Shown: one piece after another, positions 1 to 8,749 of the stretch
Position numbering within the stretch: the first letter of the stretch is position 1
Layout: the number at the start of each line of letters is the position of its first letter
Origin: Deltaproteobacteria bacterium
Lineage (GTDB): Bacteria; Desulfobacterota; DSM-4660; Desulfatiglandales; HGW-15
Length of the DNA: 64,000 bases
Reading direction: 5' to 3'
Assembly (NCBI GenBank): GCA_020060215.1
Contig: JAGVAP010000087.1
Coordinates: forward strand, 14,880 to 78,879
Translations under genes and position numbers: made by a program
The notes under the pieces: generated by a model
The model's database searches: none
What the model saw: only the letters and a program-made list of their open reading frames with translations
Told to the model about the DNA's origin: nothing

Positions 1-2229
1 CTTCTTCGTGGTGGCCAGTTCAATCAGTTCGTGATAATGGGTCGCAAAGAGGGTCTTGACCCCCTTCTCATCGCGATCGTGAAGGACCTCCGCAACGGCC
101 CAAGCGATGCTGAGGCCGTCATAGGTGCTGGTTCCGCGTCCGATCTCGTCCAGGATGACGAGGCTCCCGGGAGTGGCATGCCTCAGGATATTGGCGGTCT
201 CGTTCATTTCGACCATGAAGGTGCTCTGTCCCTTGGCCAGGTCGTCCGACGCGCCGATGCGGGTAAAGATGCGGTCCACGAGCCCCACCCTTGCCCTGGA
301 GGCCGGCACGAACCCTCCCATCTGGGCCATGAGGACCGTCAGGGCGGTCTGCCTGAGCACCGTGGACTTGCCCGCCATGTTCGGTCCCGTGATGATCAGC
401 AACTGCTGCTCCTCGTTGTCCAGGCGGATGTCGTTGGGCACGAACGGTTCGTCCCTGACGGTCTGCTCGATGACCGGGTGGCGGCCGTCGACGATCTCGA
501 TCACCCCCGACTGATCCACCTCGGGGCATACGTAGCCGTTCAGGTCCGCGCTCTCGGCGAGCGACGCGAGGACATCCAGCACGGCCACCCGCACCGCCGT
601 GTCCCTGATCCGCCTGTTCTCGAGGGCGATGCCCTTCCTCACTCCCTCGAAGATCTCATACTCCAGCGCAATCCGCTTTTCTTCGGCCCCCAGCACCATC
701 TCCTCATACCTCTTGAGGTCCTCGGTGACGAATCGCTCACCGTTGGCCAGGGTCTGTCTTCGGACATAGTCGGGCGGGGCCAGGTGCAGGTTCGATTTCG
801 AGAGCTCGATATAGTACCCGAAGACCCGGTTGTAGCCGATCTTCAGATTGGATATGCCCGTGCGTTTCTGCTCGGAGGCCGCAAGATCCGCAATCCATCC
901 CTTTCCGTCCCTGGTGATGGAGATCAACCGGTCCAGGTCCGCGTGATATCCCTCCTTGATGAGGCCGCCCTCCTTCAGGCCGGCCGGAGGCTCATCGCAT
1001 ATCGCCTTTCCGATCAGATCCCCGATGTCCTGCAGCACGTCGATCCCGGCGGAGACCTCAGCGAGGAGTTCGCTGCCGGAATCCGCCAGGTGCTCTTTCA
1101 GAAAGGGGAGTTTGCGGATGGAGAGGTGGAGGGAAACCAGGTCCCTTGCGTTCGCCCGGCCCACCGAGATCCTGCCGTTCAGCCTCTCCAGGTCATAGAC
1201 GCCGTGGAGAAGCCCCCGGACCCTTTCCCGGAGCGCGGGATCGTCCCTGAATACCGAAACCGCCCCCAGCCTCTTGCGGATCTCTCTCAGGTCCAGGAGC
1301 GGGTAGGCCATCCACTTCTTCAGCAGCCTCGTCCCCATGGGGGTAAGGGTCCTGTCGAGGATGCTGAAAAGAGAACCCTTTTCGGACTGGCGCCGCAGGG
1401 TCGTGAAGAGCTCCAGGTTCCTCAAGGTCGATTCATCCAGAAACATGTAGTCGCCGAGGCGATAGGTCGCGATTTCCTTGATGTGGGCCGGGCTCCCCCT
1501 CTGCGTATCCTGCAGATAATGGACGAGGGCGCCCGCAGCGGAGACCCCGCGGAGCAGCTCCTCGCAGCCGAACCCCGCAAGGGACCTGACGCCCAGCTGT
1601 TCCTTGAGCACCGTCTCGGCGCGATGTCTCTCGAAGATCTCCCCGGAGATCGGCTCCAGCCGGTAGCCTGCAAGCTCCTTGCGATCGAGGAGCCCGCTCC
1701 CCTCCTGGATCAGGATCTCGGCAGGGCCGATCCTCTTCAGCTCGTCGAGCACCTGGGCCCATCCCTCCAGCTCGGTCAGGCGGAACTCGCCCGTGGACAG
1801 GTCCGCGTGGGCCAGCCCGTACCCGGAGTCGTCCCCTGCAACCGCCGCCAGGTAGACGTTGCTCCTGCTGTCGATCTCCCCCTCTTCGAGGAGGGAGCCG
1901 GGGGTCACCACCCTGACCACCTCTCTCTTGACGATGCCCTTGGCCGTCCTGGGGTCCTCCGTCTGTTCGCATACAGCCACCTTCCATCCGCTTTCAACCA
2001 GCTTGGCGATGTAGGACTTGGCCGAATGGTGGGGGACGCCGCACATGGGAATCTTTTCCCCGTTGTGGGTGCCGCGGGAGGTCAAGGTGATTCCCAGGAT
2101 CTTGGATGCGGACCTCGCATCTTCGAAGAACATCTCATAGAAGTCCCCCATCCTGTAAAAGAGGATCGCATCCGGATGCCGGCTCTTGATCCCCATGTAC
2201 TGATGGAGCATAGGCGTGGCGACGCTCAT
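1..2229 (-). CDS. mutS: DNA mismatch repair ATPase MutS (C-terminus beyond window)
   Basis: MutS recognises mismatched and looped DNA and starts repair in the cytoplasm. 743 codons are visible and the frame is still open at the left edge, so roughly the last 100-130 residues of a typical ~870-aa MutS are missing. The N-terminus has the mismatch-binding motif GDFYEMF near residue 30. The Walker A loop is GPNMAGKST and the Walker B/signature region is DEIGRGTSTYDG, followed by the ATHYHEL segment. The ATG overlaps the stop of the upstream lapB gene (ATGA), so translation is probably coupled. It is the last visible gene of a minus-strand operon. The family assignment is certain from the motifs. 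Confidence 0.97.
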   Translation of the reverse strand, partial: MSVATPMLHQYMGIKSRHPDAILFYRMGDFYEMFFEDARSASKILGITLTSRGTHNGEKIPMCGVPHHSAKSYIAKLVESGWKVAVCEQTEDPRTAKGIVKREVVRVVTPGSLLEEGEIDSRSNVYLAAVAGDDSGYGLAHADLSTGEFRLTELEGWAQVLDELKRIGPAEILIQEGSGLLDRKELAGYRLEPISGEIFERHRAETVLKEQLGVRSLAGFGCEELLRGVSAAGALVHYLQDTQRGSPAHIKEIATYRLGDYMFLDESTLRNLELFTTLRRQSEKGSLFSILDRTLTPMGTRLLKKWMAYPLLDLREIRKRLGAVSVFRDDPALRERVRGLLHGVYDLERLNGRISVGRANARDLVSLHLSIRKLPFLKEHLADSGSELLAEVSAGIDVLQDIGDLIGKAICDEPPAGLKEGGLIKEGYHADLDRLISITRDGKGWIADLAASEQKRTGISNLKIGYNRVFGYYIELSKSNLHLAPPDYVRRQTLANGERFVTEDLKRYEEMVLGAEEKRIALEYEIFEGVRKGIALENRRIRDTAVRVAVLDVLASLAESADLNGYVCPEVDQSGVIEIVDGRHPVIEQTVRDEPFVPNDIRLDNEEQQLLIITGPNMAGKSTVLRQTALTVLMAQMGGFVPASRARVGLVDRIFTRIGASDDLAKGQSTFMVEMNETANILRHATPGSLVILDEIGRGTSTYDGLSIAWAVAEVLHDRDEKGVKTLFATHYHELIELATTKK

Positions 2230-3500
2230 TCCTCTCCCCCGGCAACCTTCGGGGGATTGGTCGGGAGAGGTCCCCGGGGTTGGGGAAATGCGGTGTCCAC
2301 CTGCGCCGACTCCAGGAGATCGACGGTGTCCCACTGCCTGCACTGGGGGCATTGCCACTGAAGATCGGCCGGTCTGTACCCGCAGTTGCCGCACTGGAAT
2401 TTCAGATAGGGCACTTCCAGATGAGGAATCAGGTCCCGGTATGCCTCCAGGGCCCGCTCATTCATCTGCTGGGCGACGAGGATTTCTCCCATGAACCTCC
2501 TGGCCTCCCAGAAAGCCGGATCCAGGTCGAGCGCGCTCTGGAGCTCGCGGAGTGCCCCCTGCTCGTCTTTTTCGTTGTACAGGTATCTGGCGAGGGCCAT
2601 GTGGGTGAAAGGATCGGAGGTGAGCTGGGCGCACTCCTTCAGGAAGTCCCCGACCGGCTTGAGGTTCCTCATCCGTGAATAGGCGCCCTCGAGGCGGCGA
2701 TAGGCGAGAAAGGTGAAGCGGGGGGATACATCGACCACGCTTCTCCAGGAGGCGATGGCCTGCTTGTACTCCTGTTTCGAAAAATAGAGATCCCCCAGGT
2801 GCAGGTAGGCGTCGATGCAGGTCTTGTCGATGGAAATCGCCGATTTGAAGGAGGACTTGGCCCTGCCGAACTCCCCTTTCTCCAAAAAGTCCTTTCCCAT
2901 CTCGGTTTGATGGTGGGCCAGGACGTGGGCGTGATCCCCTCTTGCGAGTCGCGCTATGCGCTGGCGGGTGGCAAAGGCATTGGACCAGTCCTTCACTTCC
3001 TCGTAGATCCTCTCGAGTTCACGAAGGACCTCCAGGTTCGAGGGCTGCTTCTGGATGACCTCGGAGAAGGTCTCAAGGGCCCTGTTGAAGAATCCGCCCT
3101 TGCGATAATCCATCCCGAGATCGATGAGGGCCCTGAGCTTCATCTGGTCGCTCGTGTTGGGTCTGAGGATGATGCTCTGGCGGATCCGGATGGCCCTGTC
3201 GATGTCGCCCTTGGAGCGGTACAGGTTCCCCAGCGCGACATAGGTCTCGATGGTGTCGGAATTGATCTGAACGGACTTGGTGAACTCCTCTATGGCCTGA
3301 TCGTGGTCGTTGGAGAGGATATACTGAATACCCTTGAGAAAGGCCTCATCCCTCCCCCTGCCCAGAGGTTTGGATTCCTGCCTTTTGCGCCGGCCGGCAA
3401 GGACCCCCAGGATCAAACCGCTCAGAACGCCCGCCAGGACACCCAGGCAAAGCCTCTGGTTGCCAGGTTCGAGAAACCACTGCCAGAGCTGCTGCCACAT
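2226..3500 (-). CDS. lapB: LapB-like TPR protein with rubredoxin-type zinc ribbon
   Basis: This 424-aa protein has one N-terminal membrane helix (residues ~10-35), a long array of tetratricopeptide repeats and, near residue 370, a metal-binding knuckle CGNCG...CPQC. That layout is typical of LapB/YciM, which in Enterobacteria sits on the inner face of the cytoplasmic membrane and controls LpxC turnover and so lipopolysaccharide synthesis. The length is close to the usual ~390 aa. A lapA homologue lies 23 bp upstream, as in other bacteria. The start is ATG after GGGAGACACCGC. The LPS role is inferred from the family; the zinc ribbon and TPRs are visible directly. Confidence 0.9.
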   Translation of the reverse strand: MWQQLWQWFLEPGNQRLCLGVLAGVLSGLILGVLAGRRKRQESKPLGRGRDEAFLKGIQYILSNDHDQAIEEFTKSVQINSDTIETYVALGNLYRSKGDIDRAIRIRQSIILRPNTSDQMKLRALIDLGMDYRKGGFFNRALETFSEVIQKQPSNLEVLRELERIYEEVKDWSNAFATRQRIARLARGDHAHVLAHHQTEMGKDFLEKGEFGRAKSSFKSAISIDKTCIDAYLHLGDLYFSKQEYKQAIASWRSVVDVSPRFTFLAYRRLEGAYSRMRNLKPVGDFLKECAQLTSDPFTHMALARYLYNEKDEQGALRELQSALDLDPAFWEARRFMGEILVAQQMNERALEAYRDLIPHLEVPYLKFQCGNCGYRPADLQWQCPQCRQWDTVDLLESAQVDTAFPQPRGPLPTNPPKVAGGEE

Positions 3501-3523
3501 GCGGTGTCTCCCTTCTCATCCCC

Positions 3524-3871
3524 TCACGTCGCTTCTCCCTGTTTCGCCCCCACGCTGTCATAGGTCAACGGCAGGTTCCGGAGGGAATTGAGTTCCTGGT
3601 CTTTTTCCTGCAGCTCACGGGTGAGGCTGCGGATCCGCTTCTTGAGGCGAAAGCGCTCGATCATGCCGTGCAGGCCCGTCCCCAGAACCCCCGCGAGAAA
3701 CGAGACGAGAACGATCTGGTAGAGGCTGACGGCCCCCGATCTCATCTCCTGGGTGAAGACCGGGTTGAACCGGAGTTGCACCGTCTGGTTCAGGGTATCG
3801 TTGTTCTGGATCGCCAGGACAATGACCAGCAATCCGATGAGGATTCCCAGGATGATCTTGAGATGACTCAT
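3524..3871 (-). CDS. lapA: LapA-domain membrane protein (DUF1049)
   Basis: This is a 115-aa protein with two membrane helices (residues ~4-22 and ~48-68) followed by a charged, coiled-coil-like tail rich in K, R, E and L. The N-terminal pattern ILIGLLVIVLAIQNND is the classic LapA signature. LapA partners LapB at the inner membrane in lipopolysaccharide assembly. The start follows GGGAGGTAGGC, 2 bp after the stop of the HIT gene, so it belongs to the yfcE-HIT-lapA-lapB-mutS operon. Nothing unusual is visible. Confidence 0.9.
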   Translation of the reverse strand: MSHLKIILGILIGLLVIVLAIQNNDTLNQTVQLRFNPVFTQEMRSGAVSLYQIVLVSFLAGVLGTGLHGMIERFRLKKRIRSLTRELQEKDQELNSLRNLPLTYDSVGAKQGEAT

Positions 3872-3873
3872 GC

Positions 3874-4377
3874 CTACCTCCCTCCGTCGGCGTGGTCTCG
3901 CATGAAGTCAGGCCGCAGCTTTCCATATGTTTTTCGAATATGCTCCGGGATGACCCTGATGTCGTCCAGCACCGTCATGTAGTTGGTGTCGCCGTTCCAG
4001 CGGGGCACGATATGAAAGTGCATATGTTCCTCCACCCCGGCCCCGGCCACGTGCCCCAGGTTCAGACCGACATTGAACCCTTGGGGCGCCATCACCTTTC
4101 TGAGGATCCCGATCGACCTGCGAACCGTCAAGAGAAGATCGAGCAGGTCTTTATGGTTCAACTGCTCCATCCCCGGGACATGCCTGACGGGGGAGACCAG
4201 CAGATGGCCGTTGTTGTAAGGATAGCGGTTCATCATCACCATCGACCTCTCCCCGACACACAGGATCAGCCGATCGGCGTCCTTGCTCCGATCGGCGCCA
4301 GGGCAGAAGATGCAGTTGGTGTCCTTTTTTTCGGAAAGGATGTAGCCCATCCTCCAGGGCGCCCAGAGTACCTTCAT
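3874..4377 (-). CDS. HIT family nucleotide hydrolase/phosphorylase
   Basis: A 167-aa histidine-triad protein. The catalytic triad is HMHFHIVPRW near residue 115 (H-x-H-x-H) and an N-terminal CIFC pair is part of the zinc site found in the Ap4A phosphorylase-like/Fhit-like branch. Such enzymes cleave dinucleoside polyphosphates or AMP-lysine and AMP-alkoxide adducts in the cytosol. The ATG overlaps the stop of the upstream phosphoesterase (ATGA), showing co-expression. The exact substrate cannot be read from sequence. Confidence 0.9.
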   Translation of the reverse strand: MKVLWAPWRMGYILSEKKDTNCIFCPGADRSKDADRLILCVGERSMVMMNRYPYNNGHLLVSPVRHVPGMEQLNHKDLLDLLLTVRRSIGILRKVMAPQGFNVGLNLGHVAGAGVEEHMHFHIVPRWNGDTNYMTVLDDIRVIPEHIRKTYGKLRPDFMRDHADGGR

Positions 4378-4856
4378 ATCTCGATGATCTCTCCCTTGAC
4401 CTGATCCCCGAATTCCAGCACTCCGACGGTGTGGATCCCGGACTTGCTGTATCCGGTCGCAGTACCCGGATTGAAGAAGAGAACCCCTTGTCTCTCATGA
4501 TTGGCCGGCCTGTGGGAGTGGCCGTAGACGATCACATTCGCGTCCGGGAACTCGGAACCTATCCGGTCTTCGATCCCGTCCGGAGGACCCCACCCATGGA
4601 TGAGGCCGATCCTCCAGGGCCCCAGCTGAACGACCTCCCTCTCAGGCAGGGTCCGCCTCACATCAGCGACATCCATATTGCCGTGGACCCCGTGGAAATT
4701 CATGGTCCGGAAGAACCGCACCAGGTCGGCGGACACATAGTCCCCCGCATGCAGGATCATCTCCACCCCTGCCAGGTGGCGGTCGATGATCTGCCTGAGG
4801 TCCTTGGTCACCCCACTCAGATGAGTGTCCGACAAGACCCCTACCTTCCTTACCAT
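4374..4856 (-). CDS. YfcE/MJ0936-type metallophosphoesterase
   Basis: A 160-aa calcineurin-like phosphoesterase with the metal-binding motifs in order: GVLSDTHLSG (D, H), HAGDY (D), GNMD (N, D) and the C-terminal YGHSHRP (H-x-H). The length matches the single-domain YfcE family, which hydrolyses phosphodiesters with Mn2+ in the cytoplasm; physiological substrates are mostly unknown. It is the first gene of the minus-strand operon leading to mutS. The start is ATG 9 nt after GAGGA. The function in this pathway is not clear. Confidence 0.9.
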   Translation of the reverse strand: MVRKVGVLSDTHLSGVTKDLRQIIDRHLAGVEMILHAGDYVSADLVRFFRTMNFHGVHGNMDVADVRRTLPEREVVQLGPWRIGLIHGWGPPDGIEDRIGSEFPDANVIVYGHSHRPANHERQGVLFFNPGTATGYSKSGIHTVGVLEFGDQVKGEIIEI

Positions 4857-5085
4857 TTTGGAGTTCCTCTGTCAGCTGGTACTTTGGAGTTGGGAGTATA
4901 TCAGCCTCAAGGAAAAAGACAAGCGATAAACCCCCCCCGTACAGGGCTCCGCGCGCGTATCAGGCTGGAGGAGCGCCGGCCCCTGCGACCTCGAGCCTCA
5001 AACCTCCATCCGTCAAGGCGATTGACTCCCCCCCGCTTTATCGTATATCAGTGAAACGGATGCCCGAAAGGAGGGAGGAGGAAAG

Positions 5086-5574
5086 ATGCCCATCTATGAA
5101 TTCTATTGTGGGAAATGCCACATGATCTTCAACTTCTTCTCGACCACGGTGAACACGGAAAAGGTCCCGACCTGTCCCCGCTGCAAGCGGGGGAAGCTTG
5201 CCAGGCAGATGTCGCCCTTCGCCACCCCCAGGGGCGGTTCGGAAGAGGACGACTCGGCCATGCCCGACCTGGACGAGTCCAAGATGATGCAGGCCATGAG
5301 CGCCCTCGCCAGTGAGGCCGAAGGCCTGGATGAAAACGATCCGCGCCAGGCCGCAAACCTGATGCGAAAGCTCTCCGACATGACCGGTCTGAACCTCGGC
5401 TCCGGGATGGAAGAGGCGTTGAGAAGGATGGAGGCGGGGGAGGACCCCGAACAGGTGGAGGCCGAGATGGGAGACCTCCTGGAGGGCGAAGAGCCGTTCA
5501 TCTCCAGGAAAAAGAAAGGGAAGGGGGCGAGGAGACAACCGCCGAAGGTGGATGCGACGCTCTATGACCTGTGA
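5086..5574 (+). CDS. FmdB-family zinc ribbon protein
   Basis: This 162-aa protein opens with the FmdB signature MPIYEFYC and two CxxC pairs (CGKC and CPRC), forming a zinc ribbon in the first 40 residues. The remainder is acidic and probably helical, ending in a basic patch (SRKKKGKG) and DATLYDL. FmdB-type proteins were first described as putative regulators of formamidase, but most have no proven role. The start follows a strong GGAGGAGG site. It converges with the UPF0280 gene and overlaps it by 13 bp at the 3' end. The long acidic tail is an extension of the short (~60-80 aa) family members. Confidence 0.85.
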   Translation: MPIYEFYCGKCHMIFNFFSTTVNTEKVPTCPRCKRGKLARQMSPFATPRGGSEEDDSAMPDLDESKMMQAMSALASEAEGLDENDPRQAANLMRKLSDMTGLNLGSGMEEALRRMEAGEDPEQVEAEMGDLLEGEEPFISRKKKGKGARRQPPKVDATLYDL

Positions 5575-6308
5575 CGATGCTGGATGGCCACCAGCTCCAC
5601 CTCTCCCCAGACCACCATGTGCTCCCCCAGCACCACCAGACAGCCCATGATCCCGGGGATGGATTCGGCCCACGGGGCGACACGCTCCAGGTCCCTTCTC
5701 GACCGGACCCTGTTGCACAGGGCGGTCGCGGCCCCGTCTGCAAAGGCGGCCGAAGAGGAAATGACGCAACCGGCATCTGCGCGCCCCAGGCTGTAGGAGT
5801 GGCCCACGGTGCCCGATGACGTACAGATCCCGAGGGGCATCTGGCCGGAGGAGATGCGAAAGCCGATCCTGTGGCTGAGGGGCGACTCCCCTGCGAAGAT
5901 CGAGACGGTCGTCTCCCGGGAGGTCTTTAGAAAGATATCGCCGCCGTTCTCGACGATGACCTGATCGGTGTACGCCAGGAGTCCCCGGCCCACGAACTCC
6001 GCAACCGCGCCCGCAACAGAGGCCATGGGTCCCACCCCCACCGGCCGCACGGAGCGGATCATCTCACGGACCAGGGGGGGTGCGGTCGGGTCGTCCGCCA
6101 CGGGCGACATGGCCGTGAGGAAATAAGGATGGGACTCGATATAGGTCTCCAGCTGATGTCTTGCATCCAGAACCAGGTCCATGGTTTCCCGCTCCAGTCT
6201 CCTCCCTGCGCTCACCCAGAGATCGGTCTCCTTGACCGCGACGGGAAACGGCACCAGGTCCGTTGCCTTTATCCTTTCCCTGTAAGATCTTTTCCTGTAT
6301 TCTTTCAC
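5562..6308 (-). CDS. UPF0280 family protein (ApbE-like fold)
   Basis: A 248-aa protein matching the UPF0280 family: GPMASVAGAVAEFVGRGL, ENGGDIFL and TSSGTVGHSYSLGRADA are its conserved blocks and resemble the FAD:protein FMN transferase ApbE. The family is common in anaerobes and methanogens, and its function is unproven. The start is GTG with only a weak ribosome site. No other ApbE or Rnf gene is nearby. The family call is firm; a flavin-transfer role would be inference. Confidence 0.85.
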   Translation of the reverse strand: MKEYRKRSYRERIKATDLVPFPVAVKETDLWVSAGRRLERETMDLVLDARHQLETYIESHPYFLTAMSPVADDPTAPPLVREMIRSVRPVGVGPMASVAGAVAEFVGRGLLAYTDQVIVENGGDIFLKTSRETTVSIFAGESPLSHRIGFRISSGQMPLGICTSSGTVGHSYSLGRADAGCVISSSAAFADGAATALCNRVRSRRDLERVAPWAESIPGIMGCLVVLGEHMVVWGEVELVAIQHRHRS

Positions 6309-6435
6309 GCCGATCTATCGTACTCATGCGAACCGGACGCGACCCTTGTTCCGTCACGGCTCCGGGTGGCACCGCTATTGCATTTGATCCTGGCATCCAT
6401 ATCCTTCGACCATTCTAGCGGCAGGGAGATGAACT

Positions 6436-7020
6436 ATGAACCACAAAATTCTCGTAGTCGACGACGACCCCACCTTCATTTCCCTCCTGAATGAAGCCTT
6501 TTGCAGGGAGCCGTACCAGGTCTTGAGCGCGTGTTCGGCCAGGGAGGCCCTCGATCTGCTCTCCGCCCAGCCGGTCGACGTGGTGGTTTCCGATGAAATG
6601 ATGCCCGGAATGACCGGGTCCGAGTTCCTGGCGCTCGTAAGAAAGCAGTATCCGGAGACGGTGCGGATGATCCTCACGGGGCATGCGAGCCTCGAAGCGG
6701 CCATCCGCTCCATCAACGAAGGGGAGATCTATCGCTTCTTTACCAAACCCTGCAACATCTTCGACCTGGCCATCACCATCCGCCATGCGCTCCAGCACCT
6801 GGAACTGGTCAAGGAAAACGAGAGACTGGTCGCCATGGTGAAGCGGCAGCGCGACTTCATCCAAAGACTCGAGAGGGATTACCCCGGGATCACCAAGGTG
6901 AGAAGGGGGAGTAAGGGTGAGATCATCCTGAACGAGGAGGCCGAGGAGCTTCAGAACCTGCTGGGCGAATGCAGATCGATCCTGCCGAAGTGCTCCAAGG
7001 ATTCCGGATCCCGCCACTAG
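6436..7020 (+). CDS. Response regulator with receiver domain and short helical tail
   Basis: A 194-aa protein. Residues 1-120 form a receiver domain with the acidic pair DDD, the phospho-acceptor Asp in VVSDEMMPGMTG, Thr in ILTGHA and Lys in FTKPC. The tail (120-194) is helical, with no DNA-binding, GGDEF or HD domain recognisable. It may therefore work by protein contact, like the receiver part of RpfG-type proteins. No kinase is adjacent. The last residues (SGSRH) and the TAG stop are encoded by the first bases of a dispersed inverted repeat, so the C-terminus may be repeat-derived. Confidence 0.9.
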   Translation: MNHKILVVDDDPTFISLLNEAFCREPYQVLSACSAREALDLLSAQPVDVVVSDEMMPGMTGSEFLALVRKQYPETVRMILTGHASLEAAIRSINEGEIYRFFTKPCNIFDLAITIRHALQHLELVKENERLVAMVKRQRDFIQRLERDYPGITKVRRGSKGEIILNEEAEELQNLLGECRSILPKCSKDSGSRH

Positions 7021-7085
7021 GACACGAAGACACCAAGCAAGATGGTGGTTCTTTGTGTCTTCGTGTCCTTGTGTCTTGGTGGCGG
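7011..7085. repeat. Inverted repeat of the GACACAAAGACACC family
   Basis: Two arms, 7011-7037 and 7051-7085, are imperfect inverted copies built from the unit CCGCCAC..GACACGAAGACAC. Related copies occur at 31821-31858 and 59781-59861. The left arm contains the stop of the response regulator gene. It could form a long hairpin between the converging response regulator and HDOD genes and act as a two-way terminator. Confidence 0.75.
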
Positions 7086-7106
7086 ATTCTTCAGTTCAGG
7101 GACGAC

Positions 7107-8156
7107 TCAGTTCTTCATCTCTCCGGAGATCCGCTGGACCGATTCCACCACTTCTACCATGACGGTGGAGATGTCTTCCTCCTGCATCCCCAGCACCTGC
7201 ATGGATCGCTCGTCCAGTTCGTACTGCAGCCCATCCACTCCTGCGGCCATCCCGCTCATCAACGCAATTCCGTCGGCCATGTGCACGACATGCGCGAGAT
7301 CGTCCCCCAGGGCGTTTGCGGGGGCATGGTGATGTCGAATGGCCTTGATCAAGGGCTGGGGGACATTCCAGACCTTGCACAACTCGAAGGCGATCTCGGC
7401 ATGGTCGAAACCGAGGATATGCTTCTCCGCCTTGACGAAGGGTTGGCCCTCTTCGGCCATGTATGCCTCAAAGGCATGCTTTCGCTCGAAGATATACGGA
7501 TCCAGGACGAGTTTCCCCGCATCGTGGATAAGGCCTGCCGCAAAGGCATCGTTGGCTAGGTCGGGGTTTTTCTTTGCGGCGATGATCCTGGAGCCGAACG
7601 CGACGGCCAGCGAGTGCTTCCAGAGGTCCCCTGCAGGGAGGCGGTATCCTTCCAGCACCTTTCCCAGAACAGTCGATGCACCGGCGAGGGAAACGATCTC
7701 GGCGAGCGTCTTGTACCCCAGCAACACCGAGGCATGCTGGAGGGACGCGACCTTTCCCATCATTCCATAATAGGCCGAGTTGGCCATCTTCAGGATCCTG
7801 GTGGCGATCCCCTGATCCGTCTGAAGGATCCTGGCAAGCTCCTGAGAACTCGAATGGGGGTCCCGCAGGATCTCCCGCGCCTTGAAGACCGTCTGAGGCA
7901 TGGGGGGTAGATCGGTCACCCTCTTCAGAATCCTGGCCTTGAGTTGTTCTCCCTTCAGGGCTTCGCCTGCGGCTGCCAGCTCCCCGGCCGCCTGCGATTG
8001 GGCCGACGGACCGCTCTTGCGATCGAGCTTGATAATGGCCTTGCACACGGGACAGGGAAACGCGATCTCCCGATCCCTGGGCAGCCGCTCTTCCGGGATC
8101 TGATAGACCTTATGGCACTCAGGGCATTCCAGCTTTACACTTGCCAATGTCGTCAC
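7107..8156 (-). CDS. HDOD domain protein with N-terminal zinc ribbon
   Basis: About 349 aa. The first ~40 residues form a zinc ribbon (CPECHK...CPVCKA, zinc_ribbon_4-like). A Gln/Ala-rich linker leads to an HDOD domain from about residue 85, with LPPMPQTVFKAREILRDP, ANSAYYG, DLWKHSLAVA, AAGLIHDAGKLVLD and RHHH. HDOD domains resemble HD phosphohydrolases but often lack full metal ligands and act in signalling and motility control. The start is uncertain: GTG at 8156 or TTG at 8162, neither with a good ribosome site. A longer in-frame extension upstream overlaps the CheD-like gene and is unlikely. It lies 44 bp after that gene, probably in the same transcript. Confidence 0.85.
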   Translation of the reverse strand: MTTLASVKLECPECHKVYQIPEERLPRDREIAFPCPVCKAIIKLDRKSGPSAQSQAAGELAAAGEALKGEQLKARILKRVTDLPPMPQTVFKAREILRDPHSSSQELARILQTDQGIATRILKMANSAYYGMMGKVASLQHASVLLGYKTLAEIVSLAGASTVLGKVLEGYRLPAGDLWKHSLAVAFGSRIIAAKKNPDLANDAFAAGLIHDAGKLVLDPYIFERKHAFEAYMAEEGQPFVKAEKHILGFDHAEIAFELCKVWNVPQPLIKAIRHHHAPANALGDDLAHVVHMADGIALMSGMAAGVDGLQYELDERSMQVLGMQEEDISTVMVEVVESVQRISGEMKN

Positions 8157-8200
8157 CGTCAAATCGATATTCTGATTCCGCGCCTCTGACCGACGCGCCC

Positions 8201-8638
8201 CTATTCGATCTTGATCTTCCCTGCGTCTATATCGAGGGTGATGGAGCGGACCTTTGTGCCTCCGGTCTCCTCGAGCTTCACGGAGAGAGCTGCATTTGCG
8301 AGGGCCGCCTTGACCGCCTCGATCATACGCTGGCTGCTTCCCATCGCAGTCTGGCATTTCAGCAGCGCGGCTCCCCCCGCGATCGCGACGGAGAAAGGGG
8401 GCTTCACTCCCTTTTTCGCGAGCTGCTCCATCGCAAAGGGTATAGCGGTATCCGCATACATGAGTGGGTTTCTGGCTGCTACGCTCCCCGAGCGGGGTGC
8501 GAGGATGTGAAGCCCTGCCCCGGTCTTTTGGGAGGAGCTGTAGATGATGACGCCGACGCCGGAGCCTATCTGATCGATCTTCAAAAGCCCGGAAGTGGCC
8601 AGCTCGCACTGCAGAAGTTTGACAGAGGTTTCTGCCAT
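8201..8638 (-). CDS. CheD-like protein lacking the catalytic cysteine
   Basis: A 145-aa protein that lines up along its whole length with CheD chemoreceptor glutamine deamidase: IGSGVGVIIY, GAGLHILAPRSG, YADTAIPFAMEQL, AIAGGAALL and ETGGTKVRS. In the Thermotoga CheD numbering, which this protein matches without gaps in this part, the catalytic Cys27 is Gly27 and Thr21 is Ile, while His44 is kept. It should therefore have lost deamidase activity. The ATG start follows a perfect AGGAGG. It is followed by an HDOD gene and no chemotaxis gene is in the window. A binding or scaffold role is inference. Confidence 0.8.
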   Translation of the reverse strand: MAETSVKLLQCELATSGLLKIDQIGSGVGVIIYSSSQKTGAGLHILAPRSGSVAARNPLMYADTAIPFAMEQLAKKGVKPPFSVAIAGGAALLKCQTAMGSSQRMIEAVKAALANAALSVKLEETGGTKVRSITLDIDAGKIKIE

Positions 8639-8749
8639 GGTCCTCCTGCCCTGTTGAGTTTCGTGAAAATAATTCGGGGCAAGCCTAGGCGAAAACCGCT
8701 TTGTTGTCAATGAGAAATAAGGAGGTGACCGGAGAGGCCGCGGGCGTTT

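Noticed and set aside
31..2361. 776-codon open frame on the plus strand
   Set aside because: It is antisense to mutS, whose Walker A, Walker B and mismatch motifs are clear on the minus strand; the plus-strand translation has no recognisable domain.
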